IMG/VR virus record: IMGVR_UViG_3300046804_001013
Location: 1 to 43,426 of that record
Strand: one strand, 5' to 3'
Length of the DNA stretch: 43,426 nt
Source: a virus
A program made the translations under genes and the position numbers. Below the pieces are notes generated by a model. It saw nothing but the letters and a program-made list of their open reading frames with translations, was not told where the DNA came from and did no database searches. Below, in pieces: positions 7,697 to 15,906 of this stretch (positions are counted from its first letter, which is position 1; the number at the start of each line of letters is the position of its first letter).

Positions 7697-9095
7697 TCTT
7701 AATCCGTTAGAAATAAAAATAACCGACATAACTCTTGAAAAGTTTTACGGTAAAGATAGAATGAGTATCATGCCTCAATTTGTCGAGGCTGTTTTTTATC
7801 AATCTATTTTTGAACCTTTTATCAGAGTAGATCTTTTAGTTAATGATCAGATTGGTCTATTTGTAAATTATCCATTAACAGGTGAAGAATTAGTTACTAT
7901 TACATATGAACAAGTAGATGCAACTAATACTACAGGTACACCTAAAACCGTAAAACTCATCATTAAAGAAGTGCGCGATGTGGTTGCTGGTGATCGTGCA
8001 CGTTCGTTAATGTATGTGATGGAACTTGTAAGCCCTCAGTATCTACAGAATACAAGAAAATACGTATCACATGCATACAATGCATTGATAGAAAATGCTG
8101 CAGAAGATCTATACTTAGAATATATTGGAACTGATACACAGGCTAAGTTTGATATTTACAAACCGTTTGTAAAAGAGCCATCTATAAAAATGAGATCTCT
8201 TGTTGTTCCTAATCTTAGACCTTTCCAGGCTATAATGTGGCTTGCAAAACATGCAGTTGCTAAAGATTTTAACAACCATTTTTTATATCTTTTCTACGAA
8301 GATTTTGATAACTACAATTTCGTAACTATTCAAAAATTAATAGAAGATGCAAAATTAAGAAGACAAGAACTAAGAGATAAGAAATTTGTTTACTACTCTG
8401 ATACTGAGATAGGTAAACAACTACCTACAGGTGATGTAGATAAAGAGACAAGAATTATAACTAATCTTATCTTTAATAAGAGAATGTCTTCTATAGAAAA
8501 AATTACTGGTGGTTATTATCAGAATGAATTGTTTGAAATAAGTCTTCTACAAAAGAGTTTTAACAGTACACCTACAGAAATTACAGGTGCAGCTACAACC
8601 CCTACATTAGAGAAGTATCCTCTTAATACTAAAGATTATATTGATTATGTAAAGAACGAAAAAGTAAATAATGAATACTCAAATAGAATAAGATACATTA
8701 TTAATAATTATGATGACTTTAATAATGATCAGGGATTAACCCAACCTAACTATAGATATAAGTTTGGTAACACTGCTAGATATTTACATGCATTAAACCA
8801 GATTGATTTATCTATTACGGTACCTGCTAATATGAATCTTAAACCTGGTCAGATCATCTATTGTGAGTTTCCAGAAATGCACGGATTTAATAAAGTGATA
8901 GACGATATCTATCTTTCGGGTTTCTTTATTATATCAGAAGTAAAACAGGTTCTTAGTACAGGTGATAAAGCAGCAACATCTTTAAGAATTTATAAAGATG
9001 GTTACTTAACAGATATATTAGAAAATTCAGAATATAATATTTCAACATCTCCATTAAGAGTAAGTTCTAGCGGTAGACCGGTAGGTACAGTATGA
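7689..9095 (+). CDS. 27: gp27-like baseplate hub protein
   Basis: A 468-residue protein that starts NPLEIKITDITLEKFYGKDR and has the hub pattern of a strand-rich N-terminal domain (EAVFYQSIFEPFIRVDLLVN, GEELVTITYEQ), then SLVVPNLRPFQAIMWLAKHA and a C-terminal domain with LKPGQIIYCEFPE. This organisation matches the gp27/gpD class of trimeric hub proteins that link tube and spike; T4 gp27 is 391 residues. Placement directly before the OB-fold gp5-like protein, the direct partner of gp27, supports the call. The overlap with the next gene is ATGA. Without alignment the assignment rests on order and these motifs. Confidence 0.78.
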   Translation: MVNLNPLEIKITDITLEKFYGKDRMSIMPQFVEAVFYQSIFEPFIRVDLLVNDQIGLFVNYPLTGEELVTITYEQVDATNTTGTPKTVKLIIKEVRDVVAGDRARSLMYVMELVSPQYLQNTRKYVSHAYNALIENAAEDLYLEYIGTDTQAKFDIYKPFVKEPSIKMRSLVVPNLRPFQAIMWLAKHAVAKDFNNHFLYLFYEDFDNYNFVTIQKLIEDAKLRRQELRDKKFVYYSDTEIGKQLPTGDVDKETRIITNLIFNKRMSSIEKITGGYYQNELFEISLLQKSFNSTPTEITGAATTPTLEKYPLNTKDYIDYVKNEKVNNEYSNRIRYIINNYDDFNNDQGLTQPNYRYKFGNTARYLHALNQIDLSITVPANMNLKPGQIIYCEFPEMHGFNKVIDDIYLSGFFIISEVKQVLSTGDKAATSLRIYKDGYLTDILENSEYNISTSPLRVSSSGRPVGTV

Positions 9096-10054
9096 TATTA
9101 TCAGATGACTTTTATGGTGATAAGTTTAGATGGTTTGTTGGTATCGTTCAAGATATTGCTGACGACCGTTCACGTGTAAGAGTTAGAATATTTGGTATTC
9201 ATCGTATGGAAGACTATGAGAGAGTTCCTAATGATTCTCTTCCTTGGGCATTAGTTGCGTATCCTACAACTGGTGGACAAACATCTAGTGGTAATGCGAG
9301 TCATGGTTTAAAAGAAGGAACTTGGGTAATAGGTTTCTTTGTTGACGGTGAAGATAGCCAACAACCTATAGTATTAGGTGTTATTAATGGTGGTCAAGGA
9401 TCAGTTAATAACTCACCTGGTGGTACTAGTGGTACTGGTGTTGGTGCAATGTCACCTTCTAGACCATCAGATCTAGCTAATGTACCTACAGATACTGCTA
9501 CTGGACCTTCTACCACACAATTAACTGGTGGAGATAATCCTAAAAAGGTATATAATTATTTCTGGGAAAGAATATCTAAAGAAGGTACTGCATCTGGTGA
9601 CTTAAAAGTCATTTGTGCTGCACTCGTAGGTAATTTTCAAATAGAGTCTGGTGATAGTATTAACCCACAAGCATATAATCCTAATGACAGAGGTGAAGCT
9701 TCTATGGGTATTGCACAATGGAGAGGTGGTAAATATGACAGATTAACACCACTGTTAAAGTTCTGTGGTATATCTGGACAAGTTAGACCTCCTAATCTCC
9801 CACCTTTAGAAAAGCAATTAGACTTTGTATGGCATGAATTTCATACATCAGAAAAATCAGCTTATAGTAAACTACTAGTTGCAACTACTATACAGGATGC
9901 AACAGCTGCAATGATCTATTATGAAAGAGATGCATCTTATGTTAAAATGGGTAATAGTTGGACTGTGGATAGAAACTCACCGTTTTATCAAAAGAAGTTA
10001 AATAAAGCAAGAGCTGCTCTTTCATCACTATCATATACAGGAGGTGCAGTATGA
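9092..10054 (+). CDS. gp5-like hub OB-fold protein with tail lysozyme domain
   Basis: Residues 1-105 form a gp5/VgrG-type OB-fold (FVGIVQDIADDRSRVRVRIF, SLPWALVAYPT, GLKEGTWVIGFFVDGEDSQQ, PIVLGVINGG). A Gly/Ser/Thr linker spans about 105-145. Residues 150-312 look like the phage tail lysozyme domain (PF18013 type): KKVYNYFWERI, CAALVGNFQIESG with Glu185 as candidate catalytic acid, ASMGIAQWRGGKYDRL, LEKQLDFVWHEF and AAMIYYERDASY. T4 gp5 carries a T4-lysozyme-type domain between its OB-fold and needle; here a different lysozyme fold is used and the needle is on a separate gene. Its job is probably to cut peptidoglycan during tail penetration. It overlaps the next gene by ATGA. Confidence 0.85.
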   Translation: MILSDDFYGDKFRWFVGIVQDIADDRSRVRVRIFGIHRMEDYERVPNDSLPWALVAYPTTGGQTSSGNASHGLKEGTWVIGFFVDGEDSQQPIVLGVINGGQGSVNNSPGGTSGTGVGAMSPSRPSDLANVPTDTATGPSTTQLTGGDNPKKVYNYFWERISKEGTASGDLKVICAALVGNFQIESGDSINPQAYNPNDRGEASMGIAQWRGGKYDRLTPLLKFCGISGQVRPPNLPPLEKQLDFVWHEFHTSEKSAYSKLLVATTIQDATAAMIYYERDASYVKMGNSWTVDRNSPFYQKKLNKARAALSSLSYTGGAV

Positions 10055-10431
10055 ATAAAGTAGCACCTACTGCTATCTCATATAGTAAGAATCTTAATTT
10101 TACTTTCTCTAATACTTTAAGAGGAGAGAAAATTAACTTGAATAATTATAGTACCTATAATTTTATTATAGATGTAGATGGTACTGTTTATCAAGGTTCT
10201 AATGCTAATGAAGATAATGCAAATGTATGTATTATAGGTGGCTTAAATAAATTTGTAAATAGTAAAGCTAATACGATTTATAATAATTATTTTATTACTG
10301 AACAACAAAAAGTAACATTGTATAAAGTTATTAAAGATCTTTCTAACTTTACTGATAGTGCGACAATTACTGCGAGTAGCGATAAACTAGAACAAGCATT
10401 AACTGCTTTATATTCTAATTACTGTGGATAA
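10051..10431 (+). CDS. degenerate amidase-fold protein of the hub operon
   Basis: The 126-residue protein resembles T7 lysozyme-type N-acetylmuramoyl-L-alanine amidases: YNFIIDVDGTVYQGSNANED corresponds to the family pattern YHFIIxRDGTVxxGR, NVCIIGGLNK to GVCLVGGxD, and ITEQQKVTLYKVIKDL to the helix after it. The zinc and catalytic residues appear lost: the first His of the HCSA segment is absent (ISYSKN), YHF is YNF, and no histidine occurs anywhere in the protein. It is therefore probably a structural or wall-binding remnant rather than an enzyme. It lies between the tail lysozyme and the needle peptidase genes with 3-4 base junctions, so a hub role is likely. The family link is by motif recall only. 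Confidence 0.65.
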   Translation: MNKVAPTAISYSKNLNFTFSNTLRGEKINLNNYSTYNFIIDVDGTVYQGSNANEDNANVCIIGGLNKFVNSKANTIYNNYFITEQQKVTLYKVIKDLSNFTDSATITASSDKLEQALTALYSNYCG

Positions 10432-10433
10432 AA

Positions 10434-12245
10434 ATGTCAATAGATAGATTTGCTTCCGATCCAGCTTTTGTAAAAGGTGTTACTAACCCAACAGGTGATG
10501 GGGTAGGTAGAAATGATGGACCTCAAAATATAGGTTCAGGCAACCCTGCACCGTACTATGAAGTAAACGTGAAAGAAAAACCAGGTGCTGGTTCTGATAC
10601 ATCTATAACTCATACCGGCCCGGGTGCAGGTGTTATGGGTGGTACAGGTGAGTCTACAGACTTGCAAGGGTTTGTTTCTGCAACCGGTAACAGAGTAGTT
10701 ATTGATAACACATTTGGTGCAGATACTATTACTTTACAACATCATTCTGGTGCTACTATTATGATTGATGCTGATGGTTCTATTCATATGATATCATCAG
10801 GTAAGAAAGGTGTTGGTATAGTTGCACCTAAAGGTGATATGACAATGTTCGCTCGTGGTCATATGATACTTAAAGGTGATGGTAAGATTACAGTAGAAAC
10901 AGAAGGTGACTTGGAGTTTAACGTTGGTGGTACTTTAAGTTTTAATGTTGGTGGTAATATGATCACTTCTGTTAGAGGTTCAGTTGATGAATCTATTGAT
11001 GGTAGTAAGTCATTCGAAATTGCAAAAGATGTAAGCAATATGATTGCAGGTGATTATAGAATTACATCTGCAGGTAAGATGAGAATTCAAACACCAAGAT
11101 CTTTAGAGATAGATGCTGCACAAGATATTGATATAAGATCAGATCAAACTGTAGAAATTAATGCACAGAAAAATGTTGGGGTTTATGCAAAAGAAGCTAT
11201 AAGCGTAAATGCAAAAACTACACTTGAAACTTTATCTGAAGGTGCTATGACAATTTCTACAAAAGATAATTTAGCAGTTAAAGCAAGTGGTACTACTAAG
11301 CTATCTTCTTCTGGAGCTGCATCAATACATTCTTCTGCTACGGTTGATGTATTAGGTTCTGGTAAAATTAATATTAAAGGTTCTGCTACTGATATTCAAA
11401 CTAGTGGTTCACCTTCGGTTGATTCTGCTTCTGATGTTAATGCAGCACAACTTGCACAATACCCAGATGCAAACACAATTATTGATAACGTAACATCTCT
11501 TAGACTCGCTCCAGATTTTCCAATTAATGCTGCTAAGATGTCTGCAGAAGAGTTTGCATTGTATAAAAATGAAGGCGGTACACCTAACCCACAAGCAGAA
11601 GCCTATGCAGCTGGTAACAAAGGTGCAGGTGCAGTATATAGTACTCAAGGGGCAGGTATTACTGCAGAAGCAATTGCAACTGGTGTATATGATAGACCTG
11701 CTGGTATTGGTAGTAATAATGGTAAAGCAGAAACACCTAACATACCATTACCTTCTTCTATCTACAATTCTAATGAAGCATTATCAAGACATGTTAAAGT
11801 TGGTCAGATACTTGGTATTCAAAATGCACCACAATCACAAATTAAGAGTATCTTAACAGAAGCTCAGATTGTTGCATGGAATATCTTAGATCCTCTATAT
11901 GAGAAGTTTGGTACTAGAATGTACATATCATCCTGGTGGAGAGATAATTCATCTAACCATGTTAAGGGTGGAGCAGTAGATATAAGATGCGCTAATAAAC
12001 CTGATTATGGTTTTACTGCTGAAATGGCTGCTTATGTAAGAGATTATCTTCCTTATAGTAAGATACTTTTAGAAAAAAATGATCAAGGTGGTATTCACTG
12101 TCATGTTGAATCTGCTAGACCTGGTCAATATGGTGGTGGTTCTGTACTAACTTGTGCTGACCCACATTGTAATTCAACTACACCAGGTCTTCAATTATCA
12201 TATGCTGTAGCAGCATTACAAGGCAAAACGGTTGGAGTAGGTTAA
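10434..12245 (+). CDS. gp5-like beta-helical needle with C-terminal M15-type peptidase domain
   Basis: In this 603-residue protein, residues about 75-115 form an OB/VgrG-like entry (GNRVVIDNTFGADTITLQHH, SGATIMIDADGSIHM). Residues about 120-320 are short repeating strands (GDLEFNVGGTLSFNVGGNM, then SLEIDAAQDIDIRSDQTVE) typical of the triple-stranded beta-helix of the gp5 C-terminal needle. After a linker, residues about 475-575 carry YISSWWRDNSSNHVKGGAVD, with His509 and Asp516 spaced as in M15 D-Ala-D-Ala peptidases (SxHxxGxAxD), and GIHCHVE with His555 and His557 as third ligand candidates. A peptide-cutting domain here would complement the lysozyme of the neighbouring gene. Overlap with the next gene is TAATG. 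Confidence 0.8.
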   Translation: MSIDRFASDPAFVKGVTNPTGDGVGRNDGPQNIGSGNPAPYYEVNVKEKPGAGSDTSITHTGPGAGVMGGTGESTDLQGFVSATGNRVVIDNTFGADTITLQHHSGATIMIDADGSIHMISSGKKGVGIVAPKGDMTMFARGHMILKGDGKITVETEGDLEFNVGGTLSFNVGGNMITSVRGSVDESIDGSKSFEIAKDVSNMIAGDYRITSAGKMRIQTPRSLEIDAAQDIDIRSDQTVEINAQKNVGVYAKEAISVNAKTTLETLSEGAMTISTKDNLAVKASGTTKLSSSGAASIHSSATVDVLGSGKINIKGSATDIQTSGSPSVDSASDVNAAQLAQYPDANTIIDNVTSLRLAPDFPINAAKMSAEEFALYKNEGGTPNPQAEAYAAGNKGAGAVYSTQGAGITAEAIATGVYDRPAGIGSNNGKAETPNIPLPSSIYNSNEALSRHVKVGQILGIQNAPQSQIKSILTEAQIVAWNILDPLYEKFGTRMYISSWWRDNSSNHVKGGAVDIRCANKPDYGFTAEMAAYVRDYLPYSKILLEKNDQGGIHCHVESARPGQYGGGSVLTCADPHCNSTTPGLQLSYAVAALQGKTVGVG

Positions 12246-13720
12246 TGTCATATTATGCTGGTCCAGAGGTTGCCTCACTTATACAAAGAGGTGTTATACA
12301 GCAACCAGGTTTTTATGGAAGCCAAGAATTAAAACAATCTAATGATCAATTTAATACTGCTATCGCAATAGGTGCAGTTGCTGCAGGAGCTGCAGCATTA
12401 ATGATGTCTTCTTCACCTGCACCAGCTAACTATGTTAGAACACAACAGAATTATATTTTAACGCAAAGAGAAAGAGATGCAATTGAAACAACATCTACTC
12501 ATTTAGCATCTTTTGGTGTCATACCTTATGACTCATTACATCTGTTCTTTTATATCTTAGCCGTTAATGAAAGTTTAAATGATCTTATCTATATTGCTGA
12601 TACTGTAGGTATACCTGAATTAGGTAGTCAAAATTATATTAGAAATATTATAGGTATAACTCAGTTACCTGACATCTATAAGATAGGTTATCTTAGTCAA
12701 GCAGTATATGCAGTAGATCACAAATATGCAAGTCAATTTGAAAGTTCACAGCAGTATGATGACCCATCACAAAATAGTATAGGTAGTACTTTATCTGCAG
12801 CTTCTTTAGGTTTATCTTTAGGAGTTCTCGGTTCATCTATTATAGGTACTGCTTATAATAATAATCAAAGTCCAGGTTCAACATACTTAAGTGGTGCGCC
12901 TGGTCTATCTACATCTTCTATTTCAAGTTCTATTAACACTTATGCTGGACTTGCAGCTGGTACATTAAGTGCTACACAACTTGCTTCTGTAACTAATCCA
13001 GCTACTGCAGTTACAGGTCTTGCAACTCTTGCAGGAGCATCTACTATTGCTAGTCTTCTCAATCAAACACCTTTAGGTGGTGCATTAGGTTCATTAGGAG
13101 CATTAGGCGGTATTGCTGCTGCCACTCTATTAAGTAAAAGTGGTGGTCAGGCTATGGGTGGTATGATGTCTGAACTTATAACAGGTAATAGAATAGCAAC
13201 ATCTACTAGAGCAAATAACCCAATGCTTACTCCGCCTTCATATGCAGGTAAAAGTTTCTTCGGTGAAGCACCTGTTGCATTACCTGCAGTTGATCAGTTA
13301 TTTTGTAGAAGAGTTGGTTCTTTCGGAACGTCACAAGGTGGTTCTGGGGTTGTAAGTTTCGGTATGCAGAACTTTGCATCTATGGGTGGTTCTGTACCTA
13401 TATCTTCTATGGTAACTAGAATGATAACTGGTTCACCAGTAGCACCTCCTTCCACAACATTTTTTGGTAGTCAGATATCAACTATGGTTACTAATGTCTG
13501 TAGCAATCTCAACGTTCCTACAACATCTAATATAGAAATGAGAAGATCTGATAACGCTATACCATTTATGATGGGATTTAGTGCTGCAATGGTAGGGGAA
13601 AACTTCTCACCATTCGGATCTAAACCAATAACTCAGGGTTGGTCATTAGCTGCTTCTGCTGCAAATGACGTTCAAAAATACAATCCTCTGTATCTACGAA
13701 CATGTCAGACATCCTTATAA
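12245..13720 (+). CDS. unknown hub-operon structural protein, Ala/Gly/Ser-rich
   Basis: I do not recognise this 491-residue protein. A hydrophobic segment is visible at about 39-56 (AIAIGAVAAGAAALMMS). A better-folded region at about 75-165 follows (QRERDAIETTSTHLASFGV, LHLFFYILAVNESLNDLIYI), then a long low-complexity Ala/Gly/Ser/Leu stretch from about 180 to 310 (SLGLSLGVLGSSIIGTAYN, ALGSLGALGGIAAATLLSK), and a C-terminal domain with EMRRSDNAIPFMMGFSAAM. It is encoded between the needle/peptidase and gp25, so a virion role in the hub is likely. The hydrophobic tracts could be membrane-active or could pack in the tube lumen. The start follows a TAATG overlap. Confidence 0.7.
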   Translation: MSYYAGPEVASLIQRGVIQQPGFYGSQELKQSNDQFNTAIAIGAVAAGAAALMMSSSPAPANYVRTQQNYILTQRERDAIETTSTHLASFGVIPYDSLHLFFYILAVNESLNDLIYIADTVGIPELGSQNYIRNIIGITQLPDIYKIGYLSQAVYAVDHKYASQFESSQQYDDPSQNSIGSTLSAASLGLSLGVLGSSIIGTAYNNNQSPGSTYLSGAPGLSTSSISSSINTYAGLAAGTLSATQLASVTNPATAVTGLATLAGASTIASLLNQTPLGGALGSLGALGGIAAATLLSKSGGQAMGGMMSELITGNRIATSTRANNPMLTPPSYAGKSFFGEAPVALPAVDQLFCRRVGSFGTSQGGSGVVSFGMQNFASMGGSVPISSMVTRMITGSPVAPPSTTFFGSQISTMVTNVCSNLNVPTTSNIEMRRSDNAIPFMMGFSAAMVGENFSPFGSKPITQGWSLAASAANDVQKYNPLYLRTCQTSL

Positions 13721-13723
13721 ATA
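13716..13723 (+). promoter_or_regulatory. possible T4-type late promoter before gp25
   Basis: An exact TATAAATA overlaps the stop codon of the preceding gene and ends 6 bases before the gp25 ATG. A start 6-7 bases downstream would place transcription on or next to the ATG, giving a leaderless message. In an AT-rich genome a chance match is possible, so confidence is moderate. Confidence 0.45.
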
Positions 13724-13729
13724 ATTCTA

Positions 13730-14116
13730 ATGACAACAACACAATATTCTGATATCCCTACTAATTTTGATGTGCATCCGGTTAAAGAAGACCTGGTGTT
13801 GATAACTAATGAGCAGGCGGTAAAGAGATCTATACGTAATCTTCTTCTCACTGATCCTTATGAAAGATTCTTTAATCTTAATCTTGGAGCAGGAATAAGA
13901 CAGAGTTTATTTGAGAATATGAGTAGAGATACTGAATATGTTCTCAAAGAAAAGATAACAGAAACAATCAATAATTATGAACCAAGAGCAAGTTTATACT
14001 CTGTAAATGTGAAAGCATTACCTGATGAAAATGCTTATTTTGCTTCTTTAGTGTTTTATATAACTAATAATACTGCACCAATTACATTAGATTTAATCCT
14101 TAGAAGAGTAAGGTAA
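13730..14116 (+). CDS. 25: gp25-like baseplate wedge protein
   Basis: The 128-residue protein has the gp25/GPW lysozyme-like-family layout: FDVHPVKEDLVLITNEQAVK, then SIRNLLLTDPYERFFNLNLG with AGIRQSLFE, the signature block of this family found in contractile tails and type VI secretion (TssE). T4 gp25 is 132 residues. It sits at the sheath-baseplate junction and starts sheath assembly. Despite the historic name the family is not a proven lysozyme. No clear Shine-Dalgarno precedes the ATG, only AT-rich sequence with TATAAATA. It overlaps gp6 by one base (TAATG). Confidence 0.95.
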   Translation: MTTTQYSDIPTNFDVHPVKEDLVLITNEQAVKRSIRNLLLTDPYERFFNLNLGAGIRQSLFENMSRDTEYVLKEKITETINNYEPRASLYSVNVKALPDENAYFASLVFYITNNTAPITLDLILRRVR

Positions 14117-15906
14117 TGGCCAATACAGGGTTTTTAAGTGTATCAGAATTAAGTTTTGATGGTATTAAACAGAACCTCAAAACCTATATGAAGAATAAAA
14201 CAGAGTTTCAAGATTATGATTTTGAAGGATCTAATCTTAGCGCTCTGTTAGACATCTTAACATATAACACATATATGAATGCTTACTATCTTAATATGAT
14301 AGGAAGCGAGATGTATCTTGACTCTTCTCAGTTAAGAAATTCTGTAGTCTCACATGCTAAAGAATTAAATTATCTCCCTCGCTCTAGAACATCTTCTCGT
14401 GCATTAGTTACATTTACTGTTAACACTGGTGGTGATACACCTACGTTTGTAGTTATACCTGAAAACTATACTGTTAGATCAGTTGTAGATAATGTCAATC
14501 TAGATTTTTCAACTAATGAAGCTCTTGTTCTTACATATGACGGAGTATCATATACAAGTGATCCGGTCTATGTTTATGAAGGTAAGATTGTTAATGAGTT
14601 CTTTACAGTAGCTGATGGTATGAGATATACCTTAAGTTCAGAAAATGTAGATACAAATAGTATTAAGGTAACAGTTATAAAATCTGCTTCAGATTCAACC
14701 AACACAGTATACTCTAAAGCTGAAAATCTATACGGGTTAAATTCTAACTCTGAAATTTATTTTGTACAAGGTTATAATAATAACCAATATGAAGTGGTAT
14801 TTGGAGACGGTGTTGCTGGTAAAAAACTTACTAATGGTAATATAGTAAAAGTTAAATACAGATCAACTAACGGTGAATTAGGAAATAAAGCATATGCTTT
14901 CTCCACTACTTCAAAGATTGATGGTTTATATTCAGTAACAGTTTCTACTAATACATCTGCTGCTGATGGTTCAGAAAGAGAAACTACTGAGTCTATTAAG
15001 TATAATGCTCCTCGTCATTTTGCTTCTCAAAATAGAGCAGTTACAAAAGATGATTATAAGAATTTAATTATAGAAACTTATCCGCAAATTAAGACAGTAA
15101 ATGTCTTTGGTGGTGAAGATGCTGACCCTCCCCAGTTTGGTAAAGTAATTATTAGTATGATACCTTATGGTACAAATCCTTTAGTATCATCAGAATTAAA
15201 ACAAAACATTACAACATTCTTAAAAACAAAAAGCATTACTACAGAACCAGTAATAATAGATCCTGAATATCTCTATGTAGAAGTAATTACTGATGCGAGA
15301 TATGATCCAACATTAACATCAAAGAGTACTCAGCAGCTTAAAACTGAAGTTATTGCTAAGATCCAAGAATATAGTGATGTATACTTAACAGATTTTGGTA
15401 ATGATCTTAGAAAATCAAAACTATCTTCTATGATAGATGAAGCTGATCCTGCAATTATTAGTAATCAGACTTCTTTAAGAGCAATCTATAAACTATTACC
15501 AGTTAAGGGTGTTACTCAGAGAATTAATTTCTCATTCTCTAACGCTCTTTATAGACCGTTCAAAGTAGCATATTCTGAGAATGAAGAAGAAACTGTTCGT
15601 TCAGATTACTTTACTTACGTGAAAGAAGGTATATCTTATACTGCGAGAATATCTGATGATGGTATGGGTGTTCTAAGAATATACTATCTAACCCCAGATT
15701 CAAAACAGATTATCCTTGAGACTAATATAGGTACCGTGAATTACGATACTGGTGAAGTTGTTATGGATCTTAATCCATATGACTATACTAACTATATCAA
15801 TATGTACGGTATTACTGCTAACGATGATATAGTTGTACAGGCTAGTAAATATCTTAAAATTGATTTTGATAAAGTACTCATAACAATTAATGTGTTTAGA
15901 CAGTAA
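14116..15906 (+). CDS. 6: gp6-like baseplate wedge protein
   Basis: The 596-residue protein starts with VSELSFDGIKQNLKTYMKNK and has DYDFEGSNLSALLDILTYNT, YMNAYYLNMIGSEMYLDSSQ and SVVSHAKELNYLPRSRTSSR, the N-terminal signature of T4 gp6 and the baseplate_J-like family. Later blocks NEIYFVQGYNNNQYEVVFG-like and APRHFASQNRAVTKDDYKNL are also typical. gp6 forms the ring dimers that hold the wedges together around the hub; T4 gp6 is 660 residues. It lies between gp25 and the gp7-like gene with one-base overlaps on both sides, as in the T4 wedge order 6-7-8. Confidence 0.93.
   Translation: MANTGFLSVSELSFDGIKQNLKTYMKNKTEFQDYDFEGSNLSALLDILTYNTYMNAYYLNMIGSEMYLDSSQLRNSVVSHAKELNYLPRSRTSSRALVTFTVNTGGDTPTFVVIPENYTVRSVVDNVNLDFSTNEALVLTYDGVSYTSDPVYVYEGKIVNEFFTVADGMRYTLSSENVDTNSIKVTVIKSASDSTNTVYSKAENLYGLNSNSEIYFVQGYNNNQYEVVFGDGVAGKKLTNGNIVKVKYRSTNGELGNKAYAFSTTSKIDGLYSVTVSTNTSAADGSERETTESIKYNAPRHFASQNRAVTKDDYKNLIIETYPQIKTVNVFGGEDADPPQFGKVIISMIPYGTNPLVSSELKQNITTFLKTKSITTEPVIIDPEYLYVEVITDARYDPTLTSKSTQQLKTEVIAKIQEYSDVYLTDFGNDLRKSKLSSMIDEADPAIISNQTSLRAIYKLLPVKGVTQRINFSFSNALYRPFKVAYSENEEETVRSDYFTYVKEGISYTARISDDGMGVLRIYYLTPDSKQIILETNIGTVNYDTGEVVMDLNPYDYTNYINMYGITANDDIVVQASKYLKIDFDKVLITINVFRQ

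Noticed and set aside
11409-11856. ORFs on both strands inside the needle/peptidase gene
   Set aside because: They are Cys/Ile-rich or Gln/Leu-rich out-of-frame readings of a well supported gene.
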